Assembly: GCA_002338335.1 (NCBI GenBank)
Contig: DDIC01000066.1
Location: 15,440 to 29,904, forward strand
Direction of reading: 5' to 3'
Source of the DNA: Bacteroidetes bacterium UBA1860
Lineage (GTDB): Bacteria > Bacteroidota > Rhodothermia > Balneolales > Balneolaceae
DNA length: 14,465 nucleotides
Positions 1 to 7,025 of this stretch are shown one piece after another; position 1 is the stretch's first letter, and each line of letters starts with the position of its first letter. The notes under the pieces were generated by a model that was given only the letters and a program-made list of their open reading frames with translations, searched no databases and was not told the origin of the DNA. Made by a program: the position numbers and the translations under genes.

Positions 1-774
1 CCATTGGCTGCCATTATCCTGGCCAAAACACTCACTGGGGCAAGTTTGTTGGCTTCTGAACTCAAAGGTGAAGAGCGTGTGCAGTTGCAGCTTGAAGGGG
101 ATGGTCCTCTTGGTTTGGTTATTGCGGAAGCCAATCGCGTAGGTGAAGTGCGTGGCTATGTGAAGCACCCTCAAGCTCAACTTCCCGATCATGGTGGAGA
201 GCCTCGACTAGAAGATGGGCTGGGGCTTGGGATCCTCACGGTCATCAAGACATTATACAATGAAGCCGAGCCCCGATTGAGCACAATTGAGCTCATTGTT
301 GGGGACGTCACGACCGATATTGCGTATTACATGGTGCAGTCAGAGCAGGTTCACACGGCGATTCGTCTTGATGTGAAGATGGCGGATGATGGGTCTATTG
401 CTCATGCAGGGGGGCTCATGATTCAAAAACTTCCTGGTGCGGATCAAAAGGTGATCGATCATCTCCAAGAGCACCTTAAAACACTCCATCCCGTGTCAGA
501 CAGCCTGGAGGCAGGGCACTACATCGATGATATTATGGTGCAGGCTCTCGATGGAGCGCCTGTCAAGGAGTTGGATCGTCAGCCGGTTGACTTCTTTTGT
601 CGTTGCAGCCGTGATCGATTCCGTAATGGACTGGCCATGTTGCCTGTGGAGGAACTCGAATCTCTCAAAGGTGAGTCCCAAGAGCTGGTTTGCCACTTCT
701 GCAACCAAAAAGAGATTTTTACGAAGGAAGAGATTGACCGACTCGTGCTTGAGGCGAAGGCGACGCTGAATTAG
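1..774 (+). CDS. hslO: Hsp33 redox-regulated chaperone, 5' end missing
   Basis: Hsp33 is a cytosolic holdase chaperone that zinc keeps inactive in its reduced form and that is switched on by oxidative unfolding. The reading frame is open at base 1, so the true start lies upstream; about 30-40 N-terminal residues are missing compared with the usual ~290. Visible family signatures include a DIAYY...SEQ...TAIRLDV stretch, GGLMIQKLPGA in the core, and the zinc-binding tail CRC (tgt at 598-600) followed 28 residues later by CHFC. This CxC-x28-CxxC arrangement is the diagnostic redox switch and all four cysteines are present. The stop is TAG at 772-774. The gene converges on the iscA-like gene across a 36-bp gap in which I see no clear terminator. 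Its own promoter and operon partners are outside the window. Confidence 0.95.
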   Translation, partial: PLAAIILAKTLTGASLLASELKGEERVQLQLEGDGPLGLVIAEANRVGEVRGYVKHPQAQLPDHGGEPRLEDGLGLGILTVIKTLYNEAEPRLSTIELIVGDVTTDIAYYMVQSEQVHTAIRLDVKMADDGSIAHAGGLMIQKLPGADQKVIDHLQEHLKTLHPVSDSLEAGHYIDDIMVQALDGAPVKELDRQPVDFFCRCSRDRFRNGLAMLPVEELESLKGESQELVCHFCNQKEIFTKEEIDRLVLEAKATLN

Positions 775-810
775 AATGGGTGCGCGTTGGCCTCAGGGGT
801 TTCTCGAAGC

Positions 811-1311
811 CTACACCGCAAACGACTCCCCACAACCGCAAGACTCCGACGCATTGGGATTGTTAAAAACAAACCCTCGAGCTTGCAATCCTTCTGGGTA
901 ATCGACCTCACACTCGTGTAGATAAGGTGCGTGCTCTGGGTCAAGCAAAATCGCCACACCTTGCGATTCGAGTCGGATGTCGTATTCTGACGGATAATCA
1001 TACCCAAGTTTGTAACTCAAGCCTGAGCAACCACCACTTTCGACTGCTACGCGTAGAATTAGATCTTCATCAAGCCCTTCAGAAGCGCGGATGCGGGCAA
1101 CTTCCTTGGCCGCTCGCTCCGTTAACGAAACTGTGGCTTTGGTAGGGTCCGTGAGCGTTGGATGCTTTTGTAGGTCACCGTCTGCTTTGGTGCCGACTCC
1201 ATCAGCGGCTTCCGCACCTGTTTCCGAGGCAGATTCCGTGGCACCCCCTTCCGACTCGTCGTCGACGTCCAAAAGGGAGGCAATCACATCATCTAATTCG
1301 TCGTCTTTCAT
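811..1311 (-). CDS. IscA/ErpA/HesB-type iron-sulfur carrier with acidic N-terminal extension
   Basis: A-type carrier proteins bind Fe-S clusters through three cysteines and hand them to apo-enzymes. The domain begins near residue 59 and runs to the end of the 166 residues. It has the conserved Cys in GGCSGLSY (C95) and the C-terminal CGCG pair (C158, C160), plus one extra Cys (C134). The first ~57 residues are not part of the family fold: they are rich in Asp, Glu, Ala, Gly and Ser, and look disordered. The start is supported by the ATGA overlap with the preceding AlbA_2 gene (1308-1311) and by the absence of any internal Met. It is the last gene of the minus-strand array, which also holds lipA, an Fe-S enzyme that A-type carriers are known to serve in other bacteria. 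Whether it is closest to IscA, SufA or ErpA cannot be decided from sequence reading alone. Confidence 0.9.
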   Translation of the reverse strand: MKDDELDDVIASLLDVDDESEGGATESASETGAEAADGVGTKADGDLQKHPTLTDPTKATVSLTERAAKEVARIRASEGLDEDLILRVAVESGGCSGLSYKLGYDYPSEYDIRLESQGVAILLDPEHAPYLHECEVDYPEGLQARGFVFNNPNASESCGCGESFAV

Positions 1312-2009
1312 GTCTCTGACACCGTTTGGGGTTCTTTATTATCGGATACGGTAAAACAAAAATACTCTTGTTTCTCCCTGAAAAATACGGACAATGTGCC
1401 GGTTTTTACCAATGCTGCTAAGGTTCTACTTGCAACCGTTGCGCTAATGCCAGCAATCTTGGCAAATCCTTCTGCCGAAATCTCCCCATGCTCTCTCAAA
1501 TACTGGAATAAACGCTGCTCCTTGGCGCCATATTCAAATGTGATCTCTGTATCGCGCGTCTCCATCGCCATCAACCGCAACCGTTCAGGACTTGCCACCA
1601 CGTTTTCTTCATGCTGCCGAATAAAAGCCACTCGTTTCTTTTTGTGCTTCAAAAACACCGGCTTTCGCTCCGATTCCGAGACATGCACCAGTAAAATATC
1701 CCTCTTTTTGACCTCAATTACCTCAAATCGGACCTCTACAGCGGGCATGCATAAATCTTCTGCCCCTTGACGTATCCAAAACTCTTCTTCAAAGTAATCA
1801 CGTATTCCTACGAGCTCTCCGTGATCAGAAACTCCTACAAAAATAATCCCTCCTCGGGTATTGGCTAACGCACAAATCTCACGCGCAATCTTATCCGGAG
1901 ACGGGACAGTCTGCTTAAACTCGATCGAGTCATTTTCCCCACGTTCAATCAGCACCTTGATATCGCTGAGATGCATATTGGAGTAGGGTATGTGGCCTGT
2001 GAGATCCAT
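1308..2009 (-). CDS. AlbA_2 (Schlafen-fold) putative nucleic-acid-binding protein with C-terminal winged helix
   Basis: The N-terminal half matches the AlbA_2 / 'divergent AAA_4' family: ESIEFK-like SIEFKQ at 28-33, then AREICALANTRGGIIFVGV at 42-60 and GELVGI at 64-69. These proteins are often annotated as ATP-binding or transcriptional regulators, although the domain is thought to bind nucleic acid. Residues ~162-220 (KEQRLFQYLREHGEISAEGFAKIAG..., then SRTLAALVKTGTL) read as a winged helix-turn-helix followed by a beta wing. The protein is 233 residues and has no membrane segment. Its start lies 15 bp after the gpsA stop and has AAGGG four bases ahead. A second Met at residue 12 is an alternative start. 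Its stop overlaps the start of the IscA-like gene (ATGA), implying translational coupling. It is probably a cytosolic DNA- or RNA-binding regulator; the target is unknown. Confidence 0.8.
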   Translation of the reverse strand: MDLTGHIPYSNMHLSDIKVLIERGENDSIEFKQTVPSPDKIAREICALANTRGGIIFVGVSDHGELVGIRDYFEEEFWIRQGAEDLCMPAVEVRFEVIEVKKRDILLVHVSESERKPVFLKHKKKRVAFIRQHEENVVASPERLRLMAMETRDTEITFEYGAKEQRLFQYLREHGEISAEGFAKIAGISATVASRTLAALVKTGTLSVFFREKQEYFCFTVSDNKEPQTVSET

Positions 2010-2024
2010 AATACCCTTAACGTC

Positions 2025-3056
2025 CTACATGTTGATTTCGTTTTTGGGCTCACGCGTCATGAGTGAGTCCATGGCCGCTCGCGGGTCGAGTTCTTCAAAA
2101 AGCATGCCATAAACGACTGCTGTAATGGGCATCTCAAGTCCATTTTCTTGGGCCCATTGATGCACAGCCCGTGTTGTTTTGACCCCTTCAGCCACCATGT
2201 TCATGGACTCGATGATCTCTTCAAGACGTTCGCCATGGGCCATCCTCCATCCTACGCGACGATTACGGCTGTGTTCACTCGAGCAGGTGACAATTAAGTC
2301 CCCCATTCCAGCAAGCCCTGCAAAGGTGTCCTGCTGGCCCCCCATCGCCATCCCCATCCGAGTTATTTCATGCAGACCGCGAGTCATAAGAGCCGCCATC
2401 GCATTATCGCCCAAGCCTAAACCTGCAGACACACCCCCAGCAATTGCCATTATATTTTTGACCGCGCCCGCGATTTCCACCCCAACCACATCAGGATTTA
2501 CATACAATCGAAACCGCTCATTCGTGAATGTATGCTGCACTCGGGTGGCCACCTCATTGGAGCGGCAAGAGACAACAACGGTGGTTGGCAACCCCTCGGC
2601 AACATCTTCAGCGTGGCTAGGGCCTGACAACACCACAAGATGATCGTTTGGAATCACCCCCTTCAAGGTCTCCTCCAACACTTGCGTCATTCTCAAAAAT
2701 GTCCCCTCTTCGAGCCCCTTTGCTACATGAACTACCACCTCATCCCCTCGTAACATGGGAGCAATATCGCTTGAGATTTCACGCATCGCATGGGAAGGCA
2801 CTGCAATTAGGATAAACTCAGCTCCCTCCAGTGCTTTGGACAGTTCTGCTTGAGCAACCACAGAGGAGGGCAATTCCAGCGTTGGGATATAAACAGGATT
2901 GCGCCGATTCGATTGGATCCCATCGATAATCTCAGGCTCACGGGCCCACAACGTCACCTCCACCCCATTGCTTGCCAAAACCGCGCTCAGCGCTGTGCCA
3001 AAGCTTCCTGCACCCAGCACAGCTCCTTTTTTATACTTTTTTTTGGTCGAGTTCAT
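2025..3056 (-). CDS. gpsA: NAD(P)+-dependent glycerol-3-phosphate dehydrogenase
   Basis: GpsA reversibly reduces dihydroxyacetone phosphate to sn-glycerol-3-phosphate in the cytosol, the entry to phospholipid synthesis. The 343 residues match the usual family length. The Rossmann motif GAGSFG is at 15-20, followed by the VAKGLEEGT segment with K113, LSGPSHAEDVAEG at 143-155, and the catalytic-domain signature GVEIAGAVKNIMAIAGG with the probable catalytic Lys at K200. FAGLAGMGDLIVTC and SRNRRVGW follow, which are typical substrate-side motifs. The N-terminus carries a Lys-rich stretch before the first strand. The gene starts 18 bp after the plsY stop, and only a weak ribosome-binding sequence is visible. 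Adjacency to plsY is a classical pairing, because PlsY consumes the product. The AlbA_2 gene follows 15 bp later. Confidence 0.97.
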   Translation of the reverse strand: MNSTKKKYKKGAVLGAGSFGTALSAVLASNGVEVTLWAREPEIIDGIQSNRRNPVYIPTLELPSSVVAQAELSKALEGAEFILIAVPSHAMREISSDIAPMLRGDEVVVHVAKGLEEGTFLRMTQVLEETLKGVIPNDHLVVLSGPSHAEDVAEGLPTTVVVSCRSNEVATRVQHTFTNERFRLYVNPDVVGVEIAGAVKNIMAIAGGVSAGLGLGDNAMAALMTRGLHEITRMGMAMGGQQDTFAGLAGMGDLIVTCSSEHSRNRRVGWRMAHGERLEEIIESMNMVAEGVKTTRAVHQWAQENGLEMPITAVVYGMLFEELDPRAAMDSLMTREPKNEINM

Positions 3057-3074
3057 CCCGAAAGATGCGAAAGA

Positions 3075-3776
3075 TTACTTCGCCTTCCCAAATTCAGGGT
3101 CTTGGTTGGCAAGACCTGAAGAGGGCCGAAACGACTTCACGCGATTCTCGTTACCTGCAAGAAGCCGTTCGATATTGGATTTGTGCTTATAGATGATAAA
3201 AGCCGCTGCAATGGAAGAAAGAATAATGACGCTAGGGTCGATATCCCATCCAATCACATGTTTAAAAAAGACCTGAATCAACGGGTAAGCAAACACTGCA
3301 AGAATTGTTGAAAGCGAGACATAACGTGTCGAAAACATGACGGCCAAAAAGATGACCACAGCAATGCTAATGGAAATCGGCTCAATACCATAGAGCATCC
3401 CTGCAGCGGTTGCACCCCCTTTACCCCCTTTGAACTGTGCAAGAAGTGAAAATGCATGCCCCAAAACAGCAAAGAACCCACATGCGATCGGGACGAATGT
3501 CGTTACATCCCATGCAGGGGGAGAGATGGGGCCGGACCCAAGCTGAAATGCCAGTCGGCTTAGCCAAAAACTAGCCGTAAACCCCTTCATAAAGTCGACC
3601 ACCAAGACCGTCACACCACATTGCCAACCCAAAATCCGAAACGTGTTGGTTGCCCCAGCATTACTGCTCCCATGTTGTCGAATATCAATCCCGCGAGTCA
3701 GTCGACCCATCCATAAAGATGTTGGGATAGAACCCAACACAAAACTACCCAGCAAAACGACGCTTAATGCGAACAT
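3075..3776 (-). CDS. plsY: Acyl-phosphate:glycerol-3-phosphate acyltransferase, membrane protein
   Basis: PlsY transfers the acyl group of acyl-phosphate to glycerol-3-phosphate at the inner membrane, giving lysophosphatidate. The sequence is strongly hydrophobic, with several predicted transmembrane stretches (about residues 3-23, 52-72, 92-114, 135-150, 155-172 and 182-197). Family motifs are present: GSIPTS at 15-20, HGSSNAGATNTFR at 35-47, GHAFSLLAQFKGGKG at 106-120 and KSNIERLLAGNENR at 199-212. The second motif more often reads GH-x-F-P-V, so the usual proline is a serine here. The C-terminus runs about 20 polar residues past the last motif, a little longer than typical. A GGGAGG ribosome-binding site six bases ahead fixes the start. 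It sits 73 bp downstream of lipA and 18 bp upstream of gpsA, which makes its substrate. Confidence 0.95.
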   Translation of the reverse strand: MFALSVVLLGSFVLGSIPTSLWMGRLTRGIDIRQHGSSNAGATNTFRILGWQCGVTVLVVDFMKGFTASFWLSRLAFQLGSGPISPPAWDVTTFVPIACGFFAVLGHAFSLLAQFKGGKGGATAAGMLYGIEPISISIAVVIFLAVMFSTRYVSLSTILAVFAYPLIQVFFKHVIGWDIDPSVIILSSIAAAFIIYKHKSNIERLLAGNENRVKSFRPSSGLANQDPEFGKAK

Positions 3777-3782
3777 GTGAAT

Positions 3783-3788
3783 CCTCCC
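3783..3788 (-). promoter_or_regulatory. Strong ribosome-binding site of plsY
   Basis: Read on the minus strand this is GGGAGG, six bases before the ATG at 3774-3776. It stands out because several neighbours (lpdA, prfC) have no recognisable Shine-Dalgarno sequence. It lies just downstream of the two inverted repeats of the lipA-plsY gap. Confidence 0.75.
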
Positions 3789-3809
3789 GATTCAATCATC
3801 GACTAGCTC

Positions 3810-3845
3810 CATAACGATTCACGTTATGCGGTGCGAACGTCGCAC
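3810..3845 (-). repeat. Two tandem inverted repeats in the lipA-plsY gap
   Basis: Two perfect inverted repeats lie side by side. CATAACG (3810-3816) pairs with CGTTATG (3822-3828) across a 5-base loop. GTGCGA (3831-3836) pairs with TCGCAC (3840-3845) across a 3-base loop. Neither is followed by a run of T on either strand, so they are not standard intrinsic terminators. In the transcript they would form two hairpins between the lipA stop and the plsY ribosome-binding site, and could affect mRNA processing or partial transcription stops. Their function is inferred only from position. Confidence 0.5.
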
Positions 3846-3849
3846 TGCT

Positions 3850-4728
3850 TTATACGTGACGCTCTGCATGATACGAAGAGCGCACCAATGGGCCACTCTC
3901 CACATGCTCAAGACCTAATGCCTCTCCAATCTCTTTGTACTCTGTAAATTCATCTGGATGCACCCAGCGTGTCACGGGGTGATGCAGCTTGGTAGGCTGC
4001 ATGTATTGGCCAATCGTCAACACATCCACATTGTGATTCACGCAGTCTTGCATCAGCTCAATTACTTCTTCTCGCGTCTCTCCAAGGCCTACCATAATCC
4101 CAGTTTTGGTGCGCAAACCTTGGTCTTTACAACGCTGCAACAACTCCAATGAACGCTCATAAATGGCTTGTGGACGAACATCTCGATACTTTCTAGGAAC
4201 CGTCTCAAGATTGTGTGATAACACATCTGGAGGTGTGTCAATAATCGTTTGAAGCGCCTCCCAATCCCCTTTAAAATCAGGAGTAAGGGACTCAATGGTC
4301 ACTCCTTCAATCACCTCTCGAAGCAATCGATGGGTCTCAGCAAAAATGGGGGCACCACCATCTTTTCGATCATCCCGGTTAATAGAGGTCAATACAACAT
4401 GCTTGAGCTTCATCTTTGCTGCAGCATCCGTGACCCGCGCTGGCTCATCCCAATCCAATTCCTTGGGTGGCCGTCCAGTTTTGACCGCACAAAACGCACA
4501 TGAACGGGTACAAACATCTCCAAGCAGCATAAATGTAGCCGTTCCTGCACTCCAACACTCACCCATATTGGGGCATCTCGCCTCAGAGCAGACCGTATTC
4601 AACTTATACTTACGAATCGTATCCGAAACTTCCTTAAAGGTCTCCCCAGAGGGAAGCTTGACTCGAAGCCAATCGGGGCGTCGTTCTTGAGAGACGGGGG
4701 TATCTAAAATATTTAACTCGTGTATCAT
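3850..4728 (-). CDS. lipA: Lipoyl synthase (radical SAM)
   Basis: LipA inserts two sulfur atoms into protein-bound octanoyl groups to give the lipoyl cofactor. It uses one radical-SAM [4Fe-4S] cluster and one auxiliary cluster that is consumed as sulfur donor. Both cysteine sets are visible: the auxiliary-cluster ligands C47, C52 and C58 (CSEARCPNMGEC), and the radical-SAM CxxxCxxC at C73, C77 and C80 (CTRSCAFC). LTSINRDDRKDGGA, the DVLSHNLETVPR stretch and the terminal PLVRSSYHA, which holds the serine that coordinates the auxiliary cluster, complete the family pattern. The length of 292 is normal. The ATG overlaps the lipB stop by four bases (4725-4728), which implies coupled translation of the two consecutive pathway enzymes. 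A 73-bp gap with paired inverted repeats separates it from plsY. Confidence 0.98.
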   Translation of the reverse strand: MIHELNILDTPVSQERRPDWLRVKLPSGETFKEVSDTIRKYKLNTVCSEARCPNMGECWSAGTATFMLLGDVCTRSCAFCAVKTGRPPKELDWDEPARVTDAAAKMKLKHVVLTSINRDDRKDGGAPIFAETHRLLREVIEGVTIESLTPDFKGDWEALQTIIDTPPDVLSHNLETVPRKYRDVRPQAIYERSLELLQRCKDQGLRTKTGIMVGLGETREEVIELMQDCVNHNVDVLTIGQYMQPTKLHHPVTRWVHPDEFTEYKEIGEALGLEHVESGPLVRSSYHAERHV

Positions 4729-5522
4729 AGGGCAATCTGTCCGTGAGCTAATGTTACTTGGACAAGGTCTACTTGGACATTAAAAACGGCTTTCATGGAC
4801 TCAACAAGAGGCTCTATGACCTCGTTCATTTCCACATGTCGATCTAGTTCTTGGCTCAAACTAGTGACATGTTTGTCCTTGATTCCGCAGGGGATAATGT
4901 AATCAAAATACGACAGATCTGTGTGGACGTTGAGCGCAAATCCATGCATGGTCACCCAGCGTGAACACTTCACACCAAAAGCACATAGTTTGCGACCCTC
5001 CACCCACGTGCCAGTCAACCCCTCTATTCGGGCAGACTCAATACCAAATTGTTGCGCGGTCCCTATCATCCACTGCTCAAGATTGCGGAGATAGAGATGG
5101 ATGTCGGTCCAATGATAATCAAGGTCCAAAATCGGATACCCTGTCCATTGCCCTGGACCATGGAAAGTGATATCACCACCACGATCGCTTTTGACCCACT
5201 CAGCGTCTATGGCCGCAAGTCTTTCTTCCGATAACAACAAATGAGCTGCGTCCCCACTTTTACCCAGAGTATAGACAGGGCGGTGTTGCGTGAGAAGGAC
5301 CACATCGTGATCGACTGGCAACTCTTGGGCAAGCGCCGCAAACTCTGGATTCTCACGTTGAAGTCTTTGACGAACCTCCTCGAGCTCCACCTCCTTCATG
5401 GCGCGACTTTTTGGAGAGAGCTTTGGCAAAATCTTTGCCCCTTGAAGGAGTCTTTGGAGATCCCATGCCTCATGGTAAGATGAGGTTCCCAGATCAACCC
5501 ATGTGACGAGCCGCTGGCTCAT
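4725..5522 (-). CDS. lipB: Octanoyl-[acyl-carrier-protein]:protein octanoyltransferase
   Basis: LipB moves octanoate from acyl carrier protein to the lipoyl domains of 2-oxoacid dehydrogenases and glycine cleavage H protein, making the substrate for LipA. Family motifs are RGGDITFHGPGQ at 114-125, GTWV at 171-174, GRKLCAFGVK at 176-185, HGFALNV at 193-199 and IIPCGI at 209-214. The likely acyl-transfer dyad is K178 and C212, with the same 34-residue spacing as the K142/C176 pair known from the mycobacterial enzyme. At 265 residues it is longer than many homologues, owing to a charged, probably helical segment at about residues 32-68. A purine-rich GAGAGGTGGAGG stretch precedes the ATG. It lies between lpdA (33-bp gap) and lipA (4-bp overlap). 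Confidence 0.96.
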   Translation of the reverse strand: MSQRLVTWVDLGTSSYHEAWDLQRLLQGAKILPKLSPKSRAMKEVELEEVRQRLQRENPEFAALAQELPVDHDVVLLTQHRPVYTLGKSGDAAHLLLSEERLAAIDAEWVKSDRGGDITFHGPGQWTGYPILDLDYHWTDIHLYLRNLEQWMIGTAQQFGIESARIEGLTGTWVEGRKLCAFGVKCSRWVTMHGFALNVHTDLSYFDYIIPCGIKDKHVTSLSQELDRHVEMNEVIEPLVESMKAVFNVQVDLVQVTLAHGQIAL

Positions 5523-5555
5523 AGGCCTCCACCTCTCGGAGAGCCCGTCCGCGCG

Positions 5556-6983
5556 TTAGGCGTGAACAGGTTTTGGTTTGGAGCCAAGATGAACCCCTTC
5601 ACCATAAGCCTCAGCTACAGCTTCCATGATCGCTTCACTCATGGTAGGGTGTGGGTGAACCGCTTGGATAATTTCTTGACCGGTCGTTTCTAGATCACGA
5701 GCCACCACTGCTTCAGCAATAAGTTCTGTCACATGTGCTCCAATCATATGGCAGCCTAACCACTCACCATATTTTTTATCGAACACGACTTTCACAAAAC
5801 CCTCTTCATGACCAAGACCTGTCGCTTTGCCACTCGCAGAAAACGGAAACTTCCCAACAAGCACGTCGTACCCTTGTTCTTTCGCCTGTGCCTCGGTGAG
5901 TCCTACCGATGCCACTTGCGGCTCACAATAGGTACACCCAGGGATATTATCTGGACGAATGGGTTTAGGATGGTGTCCTGCAAGACGCTCAACACATGCA
6001 GTCGCTTCGTGTGACGCTTTGTGGGCAAGCCATGGTGCTCCGGTCACATCGCCAATGGCAAAGATATTTTTCACGTTCGTTTCGTAAGTGGTAGGATCGA
6101 CTTGTATCGCCCCTTTATCACTTGCAACACCCGCTTTGTCAAGCCCGATGTGCTCAATGTTGCCCGTCACACCCACAGCCGAGAGGACTTTGTCCGCAGT
6201 AATCACTTCTTCCCCTTTGGGAGTCTCTACAACGACCTCCACGCCACGACCTTTGGCTTTCACGCTGCTAACCTTACTGCCCGTGAGGATGTTGATCCCT
6301 TTCTTCTTGTAAATTTTCCCTAGCTCCTTGCCAATATCTTGGTCCTCCACAGGAACAATCGTTGGCTTCATCTCGATGAGCGTAACCTCCGTTCCAATAG
6401 AGTTGTAGAAGTAGGCAAACTCCACACCAATCGCCCCTGCACCCATAATCACGAGCTTTTTGGGTTGCGTAGGTAGTTGCATGGCAATTTCTGAGTCGAT
6501 CACGTTTTTGCCATCAATTGGGATATGAGGTAATTCGCGTGGACGAGCACCCGTCGCAATAATGAAGTGCTTGGCTTGAATGGTTTCGACCTCTTTGCCC
6601 GCTTCATCTGTCACGGAGAGTTCTGTAGGAGATTTGAACGCTCCAGCACCCATCACAACCTCAATTTTGTTGGCCTTCATCAAAAATTGAACCCCTTTGC
6701 TCATCTTGTCGGCAACGCCACGGCTACGCTTGACCATCCCTTTGAAGTCAGCTTCCACTCCATCAACCTTTACACCATAATCTGAGGCGTGCTGCACCGA
6801 CTCAAACACCTCTGCCGAACGAAGAAGAGCCTTCGTTGGAATACAGCCAATATTGAGGCAAACCCCTCCTAAAAATCGTTTCTCAACGACTGCTGTTTTG
6901 AATCCCAATTGAGACGCACGGATGGCTGCAACATATCCACCTGGTCCTGTTCCGATTACACATACATCAACTTGCTTCGCCAT
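5556..6983 (-). CDS. lpdA: Dihydrolipoyl dehydrogenase (E3)
   Basis: This FAD flavoprotein reoxidises dihydrolipoyl groups of 2-oxoacid dehydrogenase complexes and the glycine cleavage system, passing electrons to NAD+. In order, it shows the FAD-binding GTGPGG at 11-16, the redox disulfide in GGVCLNIGCIPT (C42, C47), the NAD-binding GAGAIG in the middle, an FAIGDVTG second FAD motif, and the C-terminal dimerisation domain with HPHPTMSE, giving the active-site pair H445 and E450. The length of 475 is standard. The start at MAKQVDVCVIG leaves the usual short N-terminus; no clear ribosome-binding sequence lies in front. It follows prfC by 42 bp and precedes lipB by 33 bp, so the enzyme that uses lipoyl groups sits with the enzymes that make them. 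Confidence 0.98.
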   Translation of the reverse strand: MAKQVDVCVIGTGPGGYVAAIRASQLGFKTAVVEKRFLGGVCLNIGCIPTKALLRSAEVFESVQHASDYGVKVDGVEADFKGMVKRSRGVADKMSKGVQFLMKANKIEVVMGAGAFKSPTELSVTDEAGKEVETIQAKHFIIATGARPRELPHIPIDGKNVIDSEIAMQLPTQPKKLVIMGAGAIGVEFAYFYNSIGTEVTLIEMKPTIVPVEDQDIGKELGKIYKKKGINILTGSKVSSVKAKGRGVEVVVETPKGEEVITADKVLSAVGVTGNIEHIGLDKAGVASDKGAIQVDPTTYETNVKNIFAIGDVTGAPWLAHKASHEATACVERLAGHHPKPIRPDNIPGCTYCEPQVASVGLTEAQAKEQGYDVLVGKFPFSASGKATGLGHEEGFVKVVFDKKYGEWLGCHMIGAHVTELIAEAVVARDLETTGQEIIQAVHPHPTMSEAIMEAVAEAYGEGVHLGSKPKPVHA

Positions 6984-7025
6984 AACGATTCATTAGGTTT
7001 AAAAGGAGTGCTAAAATACGATTTT

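Noticed and set aside
775..810. Terminator between hslO and the iscA-like gene
   Set aside because: No stem followed by a T-run is present on either strand in this 36-bp gap.
1308..2009. AlbA_2/Schlafen-type gene as part of a defence or mobile island
   Set aside because: The flanking genes are core metabolism with overlapping starts, and there is no nuclease, toxin, integrase or repeat boundary around it.
3791..3811. A six-codon open frame (MELVDD) between lipA and plsY as a possible leader peptide
   Set aside because: It has no ribosome-binding site of its own and no run of regulatory codons, and it falls in the inverted-repeat region by chance.
3809..3821. The 13-base string ccataacgattca also occurs at the lpdA start (6980-6992)
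   Set aside because: By rough count about three 13-base matches are expected by chance in a window this size over both strands, so this is not evidence of a shared element.
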